This document shows positions 6,082 through 15,176 of a DNA stretch of 31,169 bases, piece after piece. The first letter of the stretch is position 1, and the number at the start of each line of letters is the position of its first letter. The notes beneath the pieces were generated by a model, which was not told where the DNA came from, did not search any database, and saw nothing but the letters and a program-made list of their open reading frames with translations. Position numbers and translations under genes: made by a program. Origin of the DNA: an uncultured Robinsoniella sp. (lineage in GTDB: Bacteria; Bacillota; Clostridia; Lachnospirales; Lachnospiraceae); contig UQCR01000083.1 in the NCBI GenBank assembly GCA_900539655.1, forward strand, positions 1 through 31,169. Reading direction: 5' to 3'.

Positions 6082-7476
6082 ATGGCAATGAAAAAATTGA
6101 TTGCAGCAGCATTAGCAGTAACACTTTTGGGGTCTACACTTGCAGGATGCAGTTCGGGGGACAAGAATACAGGGGGAACAGACAGTACCGGTACAAAAAC
6201 GGAAGCTGGTAGTGAAAAACAGGGTAACGAAAATCAAGGAAGTGAAAGTCAGGGTAGCGAAAATAAAACGGCTGACAGCGGTGAAAGAGAAAAATTAGAA
6301 TTCTGGGGCTGGTGGGGATCAGAAGCCAGAAAGCCTGTTTTAGAAGAAGCTGTTAAAATGTTCAATGAATCACAGGATAAATATGAGGTTACATATGTTA
6401 ATCTTCCTTGGGGAGACGTTTTCACGAAAAACATAGCACAGATTGCAGCAGGTAATCCAACCGATATTATGGCAAATACATTGGAAGAGGTTCGTTTTCG
6501 TGCAGAGCAGGGCCAGGTAGAAAGTCTGGATGATTTCCTGAAAAAAGATGAGGGAACAGGGGGAGACAGTTTTATTGAACAAGATTTAAATGCTTGTACC
6601 GGTGAAGACGGCAGTGTATATGCATTACCGTTTTCTGTGGATACAAGGGTTATCTATTATAATAAAGATCATTTTACGGAAGCAGGTTTAGATCCTGAGA
6701 ATCCACCTAAGACATGGGATGAATTAAAAGAAGCAGCTTACAAGCTGGAGAAAAAGAACGGGGATACTTTTGAGAGAATCGGATTTCTTCCACTGCTGGG
6801 AAATGGCGGATTGGACAGTTGGGTATGTAATGCCAATAAGGGCCAGATCTGGTATGACGATAGTGAAGTACCGGCTGTAGATACTGATATTAACAAAGAT
6901 GTCTTCAAATGGGTGGATGAATTTACACAGCATTATGGCAGAAATACTTATAATGAAATGAGCGCAGCGTTTAAGTCGGGCATGCAGGATCCGTTCTCTT
7001 CCGGAAAACTTTCCATGCTGTTACAGACAAGTGCATACGTATCTTCGCTGAAACAGACAAATCCGGATTTAAATTATGGCGTTATGCTGATGCCTGAATA
7101 CAAAGAAGGAAATGGACACACGGTAAACGGTAGCGGATTTGTACTGGAGATTCCAAAAGGAGCAAAAAATCCTGAGGGTTCCTATGAATTTATTAAGTTC
7201 ATGACAAGTAAGGATATGCAGGAATTTTTATGCGAAAGACTGGGAGATTTCTCTGCCAGAACAGATTTTGACAAAAACGGCGCATTTTTAAGTGATCCGA
7301 TTACTGCTAAGATCTCAGAGGCGTTATCGGATACAAAGGCAGCGATAACCCCGAACAATATGAAGGGCTATACGGATATTATTAATCCGTTAATCGAAGA
7401 AGGGACACTTGGGGTGAAGAGTACGGACGATGCTCTGGCAAATGCACAAAAGGCTTTTCAGGATTTCCTGAAGTAA
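6082..7476 (+). CDS. Sugar ABC transporter substrate-binding lipoprotein
   Basis: A 464-residue extracellular solute-binding protein of the family 1 (MalE/UgpB-like) type, which captures a sugar outside the membrane and delivers it to the two permeases encoded next. Residues 1-22 form a lipoprotein signal ending in LAGC, with Cys23 as the lipidated residue. A flexible linker follows (about 24-75), rich in Gly, Ser, Glu, Asn and Gln and containing three G-(N/S)-E-(N/S)-Q/K repeats. The mature domain begins LEFWGWWGS and has the aromatic-rich loops usual for oligosaccharide binders. The start at 6082 has AGGAGG nine bases upstream; an in-frame ATG at 6061 lies before that ribosome-binding site and is rejected. 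It is the first gene of the operon, separated from the permeases by a hairpin that may favour high expression of the binding protein. Ligand not deducible. Confidence 0.92.
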   Translation: MAMKKLIAAALAVTLLGSTLAGCSSGDKNTGGTDSTGTKTEAGSEKQGNENQGSESQGSENKTADSGEREKLEFWGWWGSEARKPVLEEAVKMFNESQDKYEVTYVNLPWGDVFTKNIAQIAAGNPTDIMANTLEEVRFRAEQGQVESLDDFLKKDEGTGGDSFIEQDLNACTGEDGSVYALPFSVDTRVIYYNKDHFTEAGLDPENPPKTWDELKEAAYKLEKKNGDTFERIGFLPLLGNGGLDSWVCNANKGQIWYDDSEVPAVDTDINKDVFKWVDEFTQHYGRNTYNEMSAAFKSGMQDPFSSGKLSMLLQTSAYVSSLKQTNPDLNYGVMLMPEYKEGNGHTVNGSGFVLEIPKGAKNPEGSYEFIKFMTSKDMQEFLCERLGDFSARTDFDKNGAFLSDPITAKISEALSDTKAAITPNNMKGYTDIINPLIEEGTLGVKSTDDALANAQKAFQDFLK

Positions 7477-7500
7477 GGATAGTAATATAGCGGCACATTA

Positions 7501-7533
7501 AAATGGCTCTTTGATTTTTAAAGAGCCATTTTT
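7501..7533 (+). terminator. Intra-operon terminator/attenuator hairpin
   Basis: AAATGGCTCTTT (7501-7512) pairs perfectly with AAAGAGCCATTT (7520-7531), a 12-bp stem with a 7-base loop, followed by T residues. Placed between the binding protein and first permease genes, it would let only part of the transcripts continue and would protect the upstream mRNA, a common layout in sugar ABC operons. Confidence 0.8.
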
Positions 7534-7556
7534 AGAAAAAGAAAGAAGGTAGCTTT

Positions 7557-8489
7557 ATGTTTGGGAAATTACTGAGTAGGCTTGGTATTAAGAATATGAA
7601 GGCAAGGGAAAGCGTTTATGGTTATATCTTTATACTTCCCTGGCTGATAGGGATCCTTTGCTTTGTTATGGGTCCGCTGATCTTTTCTTTTATCACCAGC
7701 TTTACAGATTATAATATGATGAAGATGGACTTTACCGGGTTGGCAAATTACAAAAAAATGTTTTTTGAAGATCAGCTTTTCTGGAAGAGTCTGCAAAATA
7801 CAGTAGTTTATGCGCTGATTAATATCCCACTTATTACAGTTGGCGGAGTGGTGGTTGCATGTATCTTGAATCGGTCCATATTCGGACTTCGTACGTTTCG
7901 TACTATTTATTATCTGCCTTCTATTATGGTAGGCGTTGGCACCTATTTTCTCTGGATGTTGTTGCTGGATCCTGCAAACGGACTGGTAAATACCATATTA
8001 AAGTTTGTAGGAATTACAGGTCCCGGCTGGCTGACAGATCCCAATTGGACCAAACCGGCAATTATTCTCATGCACCTCTGGGGTCTGGGCGGACAGATGC
8101 TCCTGTATCTGGCGAGGCTTCAGAGTATCCCTGCAGAGTATTACGAAGCGGCAAGTATTGATGGTGCCAGCGGATTTAAGCGTTTCACAAAAATTACAGT
8201 ACCTTTATTATCCCCTATCATTTTTTACAATCTGACTATCGGTATTATCGGTGCGTTTCAGATATTCCAGGAAGGTTATATTTTTTCAGGAGACGGAACC
8301 GGAAATCCGGCTGGTTCTCTTTTGTTCTATAATGTTCATCTGTGGAATCAGGCATTTAAGAATTTCAAAACAGGTTATGCCAATGCCATGTGCTGGTTCT
8401 TATTTGCGATTATCATGATATTAACCCTGTTTAATCAGAAGGGTTCTAAAAAATGGGTTTATTACGAGGAAGGTGATAATGATGACTAG
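7557..8489 (+). CDS. Sugar ABC transporter permease, MalF/UgpA type
   Basis: A 310-residue inner-membrane subunit of a carbohydrate-uptake-1 family ABC importer. About six hydrophobic segments are visible, beginning with YIFILPWLIGILCFVMGPLIF near residue 25. The cytoplasmic EAA loop is clear near residues 195-225 (YYEAASIDGASGFKRF followed by ITVPLLSP) and is the contact for the ATPase. It pairs with the next gene, whose frame overlaps its end. An AGAAGG ribosome-binding site lies eight bases before the ATG. No ATPase gene is present anywhere in the window, so a shared MsmK/UgpC-type ATPase encoded elsewhere probably drives it, as in many Firmicutes. Confidence 0.93.
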   Translation: MFGKLLSRLGIKNMKARESVYGYIFILPWLIGILCFVMGPLIFSFITSFTDYNMMKMDFTGLANYKKMFFEDQLFWKSLQNTVVYALINIPLITVGGVVVACILNRSIFGLRTFRTIYYLPSIMVGVGTYFLWMLLLDPANGLVNTILKFVGITGPGWLTDPNWTKPAIILMHLWGLGGQMLLYLARLQSIPAEYYEAASIDGASGFKRFTKITVPLLSPIIFYNLTIGIIGAFQIFQEGYIFSGDGTGNPAGSLLFYNVHLWNQAFKNFKTGYANAMCWFLFAIIMILTLFNQKGSKKWVYYEEGDNDD

Positions 8490-9354
8490 ACAGAGAGAGA
8501 AAAACGCAGGAAGTTCAAAACAAAGGTTTAAAAGGGACCGGGTAACGGATTTATTTATGTTCGTTATTTTATGTCTGGGCGCAGTTATCATTTTATTTCC
8601 CATTCTCTGGATGGTGTGTACGGCGCTGAAATCACCTCAGGAGGTTGCCCAATATCCCCCCACACTGATCCCCCAGGTACCTATGTTTGAAAACTTTGCG
8701 ATTGCATGGACAAAAGCTCCTTTCACAAGATATACCATAAATACCCTCGTGATTGTAGTATTTACCATTATTGGAAATGTGTTAGTGAACTCATTTGTTG
8801 CATATGGATTTGCAAAGATTGAATTTAAAGGCAGAAAGCCATTATTTAAAATTGTACTGGCAACGATGATGATTCCAGGCTTTGTTACGCTGGTGCCAAC
8901 CTATGTAATATTTTCAAAGCTTGGTTGGGTTGGTACTTATCTGCCGCTGATCATTCCGGCATTCACAGGTAACGCTTTTCACATCTTCATGATGAGGCAG
9001 TTTTACCGCACCATACCAAACGAACTGATGGAGGCTGCCAAAGTAGACGGAGCCGGTCACTTCTATATCTGGGGAAAACTCATGATGCCATTGATCAAGC
9101 CAATACTGGCAACCATTGCACTGGTATCGTTCAAAGGAGCATGGAGCGATTTCCAGGGGCCCCTCCTCTACATAAATAATCAGAAACTTTATACTTTACA
9201 GTTGGGACTTCAGGTATTTAAAGGGCAGGGTTATACAGAATGGAACTATCTGATGGCGGTCTCTTTCCTGTCCATGATTCCAATTCTGATTCTGTTCTTC
9301 TGCTTCCAGAATTACTTTATTGAAGGTATGAATGTGGGCGGAGCCGTTAAATAG
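8479..9354 (+). CDS. Sugar ABC transporter permease, MalG/UgpE type
   Basis: A second membrane subunit of about 291 residues, forming a heterodimer with the upstream permease. It starts with a basic, hydrophilic stretch, then shows about six transmembrane segments (first near residue 25, LFMFVILCLGAVIILFPILW). The EAA motif is PNELMEAAKVDGAGHFYIW plus MMPLIKP, and the end NVGGAVK is typical of MalG-type proteins. Several starts are possible: GTG at 8473, ATG at 8479 or ATG at 8482. I favour 8479 because GAGGAAGG lies about six bases upstream. The gene overlaps the previous one by 11 bases, which suggests translational coupling. Confidence 0.92.
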   Translation: MMTRQREKNAGSSKQRFKRDRVTDLFMFVILCLGAVIILFPILWMVCTALKSPQEVAQYPPTLIPQVPMFENFAIAWTKAPFTRYTINTLVIVVFTIIGNVLVNSFVAYGFAKIEFKGRKPLFKIVLATMMIPGFVTLVPTYVIFSKLGWVGTYLPLIIPAFTGNAFHIFMMRQFYRTIPNELMEAAKVDGAGHFYIWGKLMMPLIKPILATIALVSFKGAWSDFQGPLLYINNQKLYTLQLGLQVFKGQGYTEWNYLMAVSFLSMIPILILFFCFQNYFIEGMNVGGAVK

Positions 9355-9366
9355 CTCCATAAGCAG

Positions 9367-9398
9367 AGGCAGGCTTAGGGATTATCACAAACCTGCCT
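9367..9398 (+). other. Hairpin downstream of permease genes
   Basis: AGGCAGG (9367-9373) and CCTGCCT (9392-9398) can pair across an 18-base loop. No T-tract follows, so it is more likely an mRNA-stabilising structure than a terminator. It marks the boundary between transport and metabolic genes. Confidence 0.4.
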
Positions 9399-9520
9399 GC
9401 GAATTGGTGGTGACTAGGTTGAGAGCAAATTATGATACAGAAAGGAAGCCACGGTGTGACTTTCAACCGGTTTTTGTGGCAGTATTGCAGGATGGACTGC
9501 AGTTTGAATCAGGTATAGGG

Positions 9521-10180
9521 ATGAATAAAATTGGTGTAATACATACAACAAAAGCTACAATAGACCGTCTGGCGGAACTGATCAATAGTAAGATTCGAGA
9601 TGCGGAAGTTTACAACATACTGGATGATTCGATTCTAAAGGATATGGCGGATGAAAGAAATATGGAGCTGGTGCGCTGGCGCTGGATGGAATATGCAAGG
9701 ATCCTTGAGAAGATGGGAATGGATATTATTTTAAGCGCCTGCTCTACGGTGGGAGAATTTGCTGAAGAGGCGGACCGTGAACTTGTGGTTCCGGTTCTCC
9801 GTATTGATGAGGCGATGGCAGAAAAAGCGGTATTACAAGGGGAAAAAATATGTGTATTTGCAACCCTTAATTCCACGCTGAAACCAACTGTCAGTCTGAT
9901 TAAACGAAAAGCATCGGAAGCAGGAAAGGCTGTTTGTGTCAAAGGGGTTCTGGTGGAAGGGGCATATGATGCGCTGATGTCTCAGAAGAAAGAACTCCAT
10001 GACAGAAAAATTGCTGAGGCAGTGGAAGCATATATGGGTGAAGGCGATGTAATCGTGCTGGCACAGGCTTCTATGGCATCGGCTGTAACGTCAGCAGAAG
10101 GAATGGATCAGAAACGGGTTCTAACCAGTCCCGAACTTGGCATTGAGAAGCTAAAAGAAAGCTTATGTAAAGCATATTAA
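9521..10180 (+). CDS. Aspartate/glutamate racemase-family protein
   Basis: A 219-residue protein of the Asp/Glu/hydantoin racemase superfamily, whose members are cofactor-independent racemases, isomerases or decarboxylases using two cysteines. The first catalytic cysteine is visible as Cys74 in LSACSTVGEF. At the usual place of the second cysteine the sequence reads LAQASMASA, with Ala183, so a standard two-base racemase mechanism is unlikely. The frame is open to 9332, but I chose the ATG at 9521, where the conserved MNKIGVIHTT opening begins; the ribosome-binding site there (AGGTATAGGG) is weak. It sits between permease and sugar kinase genes, so it probably acts on a sugar-derived acid or modifies the pathway substrate, not amino acids. 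Substrate unknown. Confidence 0.75.
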   Translation: MNKIGVIHTTKATIDRLAELINSKIRDAEVYNILDDSILKDMADERNMELVRWRWMEYARILEKMGMDIILSACSTVGEFAEEADRELVVPVLRIDEAMAEKAVLQGEKICVFATLNSTLKPTVSLIKRKASEAGKAVCVKGVLVEGAYDALMSQKKELHDRKIAEAVEAYMGEGDVIVLAQASMASAVTSAEGMDQKRVLTSPELGIEKLKESLCKAY

Positions 10181-10201
10181 AAAACCAGGAAAGATGATAC
10201 T

Positions 10202-11761
10202 ATGATTATAGGAATAGATATGGGAACTACCCATATTAAATCAGTACTATTTGACCACGCAGGCAGCGTGATTGGTATGGATAAAGAAAAGACGCCACTG
10301 CACAAAGACCTGTGGGGTGATATTTATAAGCCGGATGTGATCTGGGGAATCGTAAAGAATCAGATTGCCGGACTTGCCGCAACTGCGAAAGGGCAGGTAC
10401 AGGGAATCAGCATTACCGGAATGGCGGAAGCAGGACTGATCGTAAACCGCAGAACCGGTATGGAAGAGACGGATATATTACCCTGGTTTGATAAACGGAC
10501 CGTGGGACTTGTCGGGCAAATGACAGAAGAAGAAGATCTGAACTTTATGTCGACTGGTTTACGGGGAAGCTTTAAATATGGAATTTATAAATTTATTTGG
10601 CTGCTGGAGAATGGGAATATCCTCAGGGAGGATGCAGTCTGGCTGTCCATGTGTGATTATATCGCGTGGAAACTGACCGGTGAATTCGTTACGGATCCAA
10701 GCTTTGCAGCTAGAACTTATGTATATGATATCAGACAGGGATGCTGGGATGCAGATCGCATAAAGGGTTATCATCTGGAAACGAATAATTTCCCAAGAGT
10801 ATTGCCAAGCGGGGAAGGCATTTATATATGTAATCCGGAAATCAGACAACTGCTGGAGTGCGGCAGCGGGAATAGGGTCAGGGCGGCAGTTGCAGGACAC
10901 GACCATGTGTGCGCGGCATTTGCACTTTTGCAGAACCGGGAAGAAGACATTTGCAATAGTCTGGGAACGGCTGAAACTTATATTGGTATATTAAAAGATA
11001 CAAAAAAAAAGAATCAAGGTGCCGGACAGAGTGGACGCTTGCAGGGATCGGAAAAAGAAGAACTGTTTCAACAGGACAGTGGATTCATATATGGGCCTTT
11101 TGTAGATGGCGGTTATTTCTGGATGGGCAATATCCCTTCCGCAGGGCAGTCGGTTGAATGGTTTCGAAAAACCGTCCAGAAAGAAGAAATTACGTATAAA
11201 GAAATGAATGATTTACTGGAATCTATGCCAGAAGATCCCACCGGTATATTATATTATCCATACCTGACCGGTGTGGGTACGCCTTTATTCAAAGCAGACG
11301 CAGGGGCTAACTTCATCGGGCTTAAGATGGAACACACCTACGGGCATATTTTAAAGGGAATTATGGAAGGCATTCAGTATCAGGCGGCATGGATATTGGA
11401 ACTTCTGTACCAGAGCCACGGAATAAAGCCGGGAATTGTCCGGTGTGCCGGCGGAGCAGCAAACAGCCGGGGCTGGATGCAGATCAAGGCGGATGTACTG
11501 GGGAAGCGGATACAGGTTCCTCTTGTAACGGAAGCAACGGTACTGGGAGCAGCAGCTTTATATATAAAAAAGAATCAGGGAAGCGAAGCCTGCAGACTGT
11601 TTCTGGAAGCACCGCTTAAGACAGGAGACTGTTACGATCCGGATGGGGACAGAAAAATGAAGTATAACAGGTTATGGAGTGAAAAATATATGCCTTTGGC
11701 AGAAGTGATTTCCGGACACGCTCTAAGTTGGAGAGAAAGGGTATTGCAGGTAATTCTGTAA
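10202..11761 (+). CDS. FGGY-family carbohydrate kinase
   Basis: A 519-residue ATP-dependent sugar kinase of the FGGY family (xylulose, ribulose, glycerol and gluconate kinases), expected to phosphorylate a sugar or polyol in the cytoplasm. The N-terminal phosphate loop MIIGIDMGTTHIKSVLFD, the signature DYIAWKLTGEFVTDPS (about 157-172), the catalytic Asp234 in AGHDHVC, and the C-terminal nucleotide-binding CAGGAANSRGWMQIKAD are all present. A polar insertion around 265-290 (KKKNQGAGQSGRLQGSEKEE) is unlike core family members. CAGGAAAGAT provides the ribosome-binding site. It lies just before an aldolase gene, so a kinase-then-aldolase sequence is likely. The substrate cannot be read from sequence. 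Confidence 0.9.
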   Translation: MIIGIDMGTTHIKSVLFDHAGSVIGMDKEKTPLHKDLWGDIYKPDVIWGIVKNQIAGLAATAKGQVQGISITGMAEAGLIVNRRTGMEETDILPWFDKRTVGLVGQMTEEEDLNFMSTGLRGSFKYGIYKFIWLLENGNILREDAVWLSMCDYIAWKLTGEFVTDPSFAARTYVYDIRQGCWDADRIKGYHLETNNFPRVLPSGEGIYICNPEIRQLLECGSGNRVRAAVAGHDHVCAAFALLQNREEDICNSLGTAETYIGILKDTKKKNQGAGQSGRLQGSEKEELFQQDSGFIYGPFVDGGYFWMGNIPSAGQSVEWFRKTVQKEEITYKEMNDLLESMPEDPTGILYYPYLTGVGTPLFKADAGANFIGLKMEHTYGHILKGIMEGIQYQAAWILELLYQSHGIKPGIVRCAGGAANSRGWMQIKADVLGKRIQVPLVTEATVLGAAALYIKKNQGSEACRLFLEAPLKTGDCYDPDGDRKMKYNRLWSEKYMPLAEVISGHALSWRERVLQVIL

Positions 11762-11779
11762 TAAGCAGTGGGTATTATT

Positions 11780-12676
11780 ATGAGAAGAAGAGTAGAGAAT
11801 TTGACTGATATTTTAAAAGATGCAACTGAAAACCAGTATGCGGTGGGATCCTTTTCCGCCCGTTATACGAAACTGATCAGGCCGATTATCGAGGCGGCAA
11901 TCAACCGGAAATCACCTGTTATTGTGCAGCTTTCTGAAAAGGAAATTATACGCCACAAGGTAGGGATTGGGGAGTTTACGGAGGAGTTTTACCGCGTTAT
12001 GGAAGAGCTGAAGCCTGAGGTTCCGGTTGCACTGCATTTAGACCATACGAAAACCATAGCAGTGATTCAGGAAGCAATTGACCATGGATTTTCTTCGGTA
12101 ATGATAGATGCTTCCGAGCTGGAATTTGATGAGAATGCAGCGGTTACGAAAAAAGTAACAGAGATAGCACATCCGGTTGGAGTTACGGTAGAAGCAGAAC
12201 TTGGTAAGATAGGCACAACCGATTTCGTAGAGACAGATACGGATGAAGAGATGTTTACCGATCCAAAAGAAGCACAGGAGTTCTGTAAGCTGACCCAGGT
12301 GGACTGCCTGGCGGTATCGGTTGGTACGGCACATGGCGTATATACAGTAAAACAGCCAAGTGTGGACTACTTGAGAATTGCAAGAATAAATGAGCTGACG
12401 GACACACCGCTGGTACTGCACGGAGGTTCCGGTGTACCGAGTGATATGGTGGCAAGGGCAGCCCGGATGCCTGCCGGAGGTGTAAGCAAAGTGAATATTG
12501 CAACAGATCTGGAACTGGAAATGCTGGCAGTAGTGGGACGGGAAGGCCATATGAGCGAAGCGGAACTAAACAGTTATCCGGCGGATATGATAGAAAAATC
12601 CAGAGAAGCAGTACGCCTGTTGGTAGAAGAGAAAATGAACCATTATCTTTTCAGCAGCGGGAAGGCAAAGATGTGA
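11780..12676 (+). CDS. Class II fructose/tagatose-bisphosphate aldolase-family protein
   Basis: A 298-residue zinc-dependent aldolase of the FbaA/GatY/KbaY family, which splits ketose (bis)phosphates to dihydroxyacetone phosphate and an aldehyde. Catalytic Asp88 and metal ligand His89 are seen in LHLDHTK, the glutamate region in VEAELGKIG (about 137-145), and the later histidines in GTAHGVY and LHGGSG. The start is uncertain: a GTG at 11768 and the ATG at 11780 are in frame; I prefer the ATG, though neither has a strong ribosome-binding site. It starts 18 bases after the kinase gene, so the two are co-transcribed and may be translationally coupled. The likely substrate is the product of that kinase, possibly not a hexose bisphosphate. 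Confidence 0.88.
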   Translation: MRRRVENLTDILKDATENQYAVGSFSARYTKLIRPIIEAAINRKSPVIVQLSEKEIIRHKVGIGEFTEEFYRVMEELKPEVPVALHLDHTKTIAVIQEAIDHGFSSVMIDASELEFDENAAVTKKVTEIAHPVGVTVEAELGKIGTTDFVETDTDEEMFTDPKEAQEFCKLTQVDCLAVSVGTAHGVYTVKQPSVDYLRIARINELTDTPLVLHGGSGVPSDMVARAARMPAGGVSKVNIATDLELEMLAVVGREGHMSEAELNSYPADMIEKSREAVRLLVEEKMNHYLFSSGKAKM

Positions 12677-12731
12677 TAGAAAAGTATGCAGTGGACTTAT
12701 ACACGAATTGAATTGGAAAGGCAGGTTGACG

Positions 12732-15164
12732 ATGGGAATGAAGGATAAAAAACTACATATGATTGGAAATGCCCATTTGGATCCGGTATGGCTCTGGAAC
12801 TGGCAGGAAGGATTTCAGGAGGTAAAAGCAACTTTTCGCTCAGCACTGGACCGTATGAAAGAAGATGATAATTTTATCTTTACGTGCAGCTCGGCAATAT
12901 TTTTTGAATGGGTGGAAAAGAATAACCCCGGGATGTTCGCGGAAATTAAAAAAAGAGTGGAAGAAGGCAGATGGGAAATCGTTGGCGGGTGGTATATCCA
13001 GCCTGACTGCAATATTCCTTCCGGAGAATCTTATGTAAGGCAGGGACTGTACGGACAGCGTTATTTTAAAGAGAGATTTGGAAAAACAGCTGTCACTGGA
13101 TATAATGTGGACAGCTTCGGACACAATGGAAATCTGCCCCAGATTCTGAAAAAGAGCGGACTTCTCAACTATGTATTTATGAGGCCCATGCCGCTGGAAA
13201 AAGGATTGCCGGGACGTATCTTCTGGTGGAAGTCTGAAGATGGTTCACAGGTACTTGCTTATCGGATTCCATATGAATACTGCACCTGGGGGAAAGATCT
13301 GGAGAAATACACGGAGCGCTTAAAGTGTGAGCTTGAGGACGGGGAAGATAACCTGATGATGTTCTATGGGGTAGGTAATCACGGGGGCGGACCTACCAGA
13401 GAAAATCTAAAGAGTATCTATGCACTGAATGCCAGAGAAGATATGCCGGTTATGGAGATGGGAACTACCTCGGAGTTTTTTGAAACTATCCGAAGTAACG
13501 GAAAGGAATACCATCAGGTAACCGGTGACCTTCAGCATCATGCAAGCGGATGCTACAGTGTGATGTCCCAAATTAAACGTGAAAACCGCAGGGCTGAAAA
13601 CCTGCTGCTGGCAGCAGAGGCATGGAGTACCATTGCCAATCAGGCAGCGGGGCAGGCCTATCCGGATGATTTTGATACGGCGTGGAAAGGGATTCTGTTT
13701 AACCAGTTCCATGATATTCTGGCCGGGACAAGCATCCCGTCTGCTTATGAGGATGCATCTTATCTCTACGGACAGGCAATGGCAATTGGACAGAAGAATC
13801 TGAATTATGCAATTCAGGCAATATCCTGGGATATTAATATTGAAGAAGATGTGACCATGAAACCAATTGTGGTATTTAATACACATGCTTTTCAGGGACG
13901 CATGGTAATAGATCTGGAAGTACGGGGGCTTAGTAATGACCAGTTTAGGCTCACGGACAGTGAGGGAAATGTAATTCGTGCCCAGAGGATACAGTCAGAG
14001 GCTGCAGTGAATGGACAGTCAAGACTTTTGTTTACAGCCAACCTTCAAAGTATGGGTTATGAGGTATTTAAACTTTATCTGAATGTAGAGGAGGCCCCGG
14101 TATTTGAACATGTGAAGGTAACGGAACATACTCTTGAAAATGACCGGTATTATCTGGAATTCAATCCGGTAAACGGATGTATGAAGCATCTGATTGATAA
14201 AAAAGCGGATCTTGAAGTACTTAGAAGAGAAGGGGCAAGACTTGCGGTGATTGAAGATAAATCCGATACCTGGTCCCACAATAAGTTTAAATTTGATAAG
14301 GAAATCGGTGATATGAAGGCCGTTTACATACATATCCTTGAGGATGGTCCCGTACGTTCTGCTTTGCGTATCAAGTATAAATACAACCAGTCTTATGTGG
14401 TCTCAGATTTTCGGCTGTATAAAGACCTGGATTATGTGGAAGTGAAGACAACAGCGGACTGGAGAGAACCTCAGACAATGCTTAAGGTGAAGTATCCGGT
14501 GCGGTTTAATTTCCGTAAGCCTACTTACGAAATTCCCTATGGTTATATTGAAAAAAGTGCCAATGGAGAAGAAGAACCGGGGCAGACCTGGTTTGATTTT
14601 ACGGGCGAGCATTTCGAAAAAGGAAAAATGTATGGACTTGCCATTGCAAATGATGCAAAATACAGTTATTCTTTTGATGTGGATGAGATGTGTATGACGA
14701 TATTGAAAAATTCAGTATTCGCACATCATGATCCCAAACAGCTGGAAGAGGGGCAGGAGTATCGGTTTGTGGATGAAGGCATTCAGGAATTTACTTATCT
14801 GCTGCTTCCTCATGAAGGCACCTGGAAAGATTCTAAGATTGTAGAGCATGCAGCAGCGCTTAATCAGAAGCCGGTTACCGTTATTGAAACTTACCATGCA
14901 GGCAGCCAGCCCCAGAGACAGTCGTTTCTGGAACTGAAGAGCGACCATGTCGCAGCAGTAGTTATAAAAGAATCAGAAGACCGGGACGGAGTGATAATCC
15001 GGGCTTATGAGACGAAAAAACAAAAGGGAAAAGCAATACTTGCCATTCCGTTTTTAAACAGGGAAGCAGAGCTGGATTTTGCGCCCTGTGAGATAAAGAC
15101 AGTTAAAATACCATACGATATTTCCAAAGAAATTGTGGAAGTAAATATGCTGGAGTATGAGTAA
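12732..15164 (+). CDS. Glycoside hydrolase family 38 alpha-mannosidase (short form)
   Basis: An 810-residue, zinc-dependent retaining alpha-mannosidase with no signal peptide, so cytoplasmic. The catalytic domain starts at once: zinc ligands His15 and Asp17 in AHLDPVWLW, the conserved IQPDCNIPSGESYVRQ (about 89-104), and the nucleophile Asp127 in YNVDSFGHNGNLPQI. VGNHGGGPT holds further zinc-site residues. The middle three-helix region and C-terminal beta domains follow. Unlike the second GH38 in this operon it lacks the ~230-residue N-terminal domain and has D-S-F-G-H in place of D-V-F-G-Y at the nucleophile, so the two belong to different subfamilies and should cut different linkages. The start was set by AAAGGCAGG upstream of the ATG; a TTG further up is rejected. 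MngB-like activity on mannosyl-glycerate is another possibility. Confidence 0.92.
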   Translation: MGMKDKKLHMIGNAHLDPVWLWNWQEGFQEVKATFRSALDRMKEDDNFIFTCSSAIFFEWVEKNNPGMFAEIKKRVEEGRWEIVGGWYIQPDCNIPSGESYVRQGLYGQRYFKERFGKTAVTGYNVDSFGHNGNLPQILKKSGLLNYVFMRPMPLEKGLPGRIFWWKSEDGSQVLAYRIPYEYCTWGKDLEKYTERLKCELEDGEDNLMMFYGVGNHGGGPTRENLKSIYALNAREDMPVMEMGTTSEFFETIRSNGKEYHQVTGDLQHHASGCYSVMSQIKRENRRAENLLLAAEAWSTIANQAAGQAYPDDFDTAWKGILFNQFHDILAGTSIPSAYEDASYLYGQAMAIGQKNLNYAIQAISWDINIEEDVTMKPIVVFNTHAFQGRMVIDLEVRGLSNDQFRLTDSEGNVIRAQRIQSEAAVNGQSRLLFTANLQSMGYEVFKLYLNVEEAPVFEHVKVTEHTLENDRYYLEFNPVNGCMKHLIDKKADLEVLRREGARLAVIEDKSDTWSHNKFKFDKEIGDMKAVYIHILEDGPVRSALRIKYKYNQSYVVSDFRLYKDLDYVEVKTTADWREPQTMLKVKYPVRFNFRKPTYEIPYGYIEKSANGEEEPGQTWFDFTGEHFEKGKMYGLAIANDAKYSYSFDVDEMCMTILKNSVFAHHDPKQLEEGQEYRFVDEGIQEFTYLLLPHEGTWKDSKIVEHAAALNQKPVTVIETYHAGSQPQRQSFLELKSDHVAAVVIKESEDRDGVIIRAYETKKQKGKAILAIPFLNREAELDFAPCEIKTVKIPYDISKEIVEVNMLEYE

Positions 15165-15176
15165 AGGGGATTAAAA

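Noticed and set aside
6082..9354. Missing ABC ATPase as a sign of a broken transporter
   Set aside because: Firmicute sugar importers of this family commonly share one ATPase encoded elsewhere, so absence is normal.
9332..9520. Upstream extension of the racemase-like gene
   Set aside because: It runs into the permease gene and across a hairpin; the conserved family start is at 9521.
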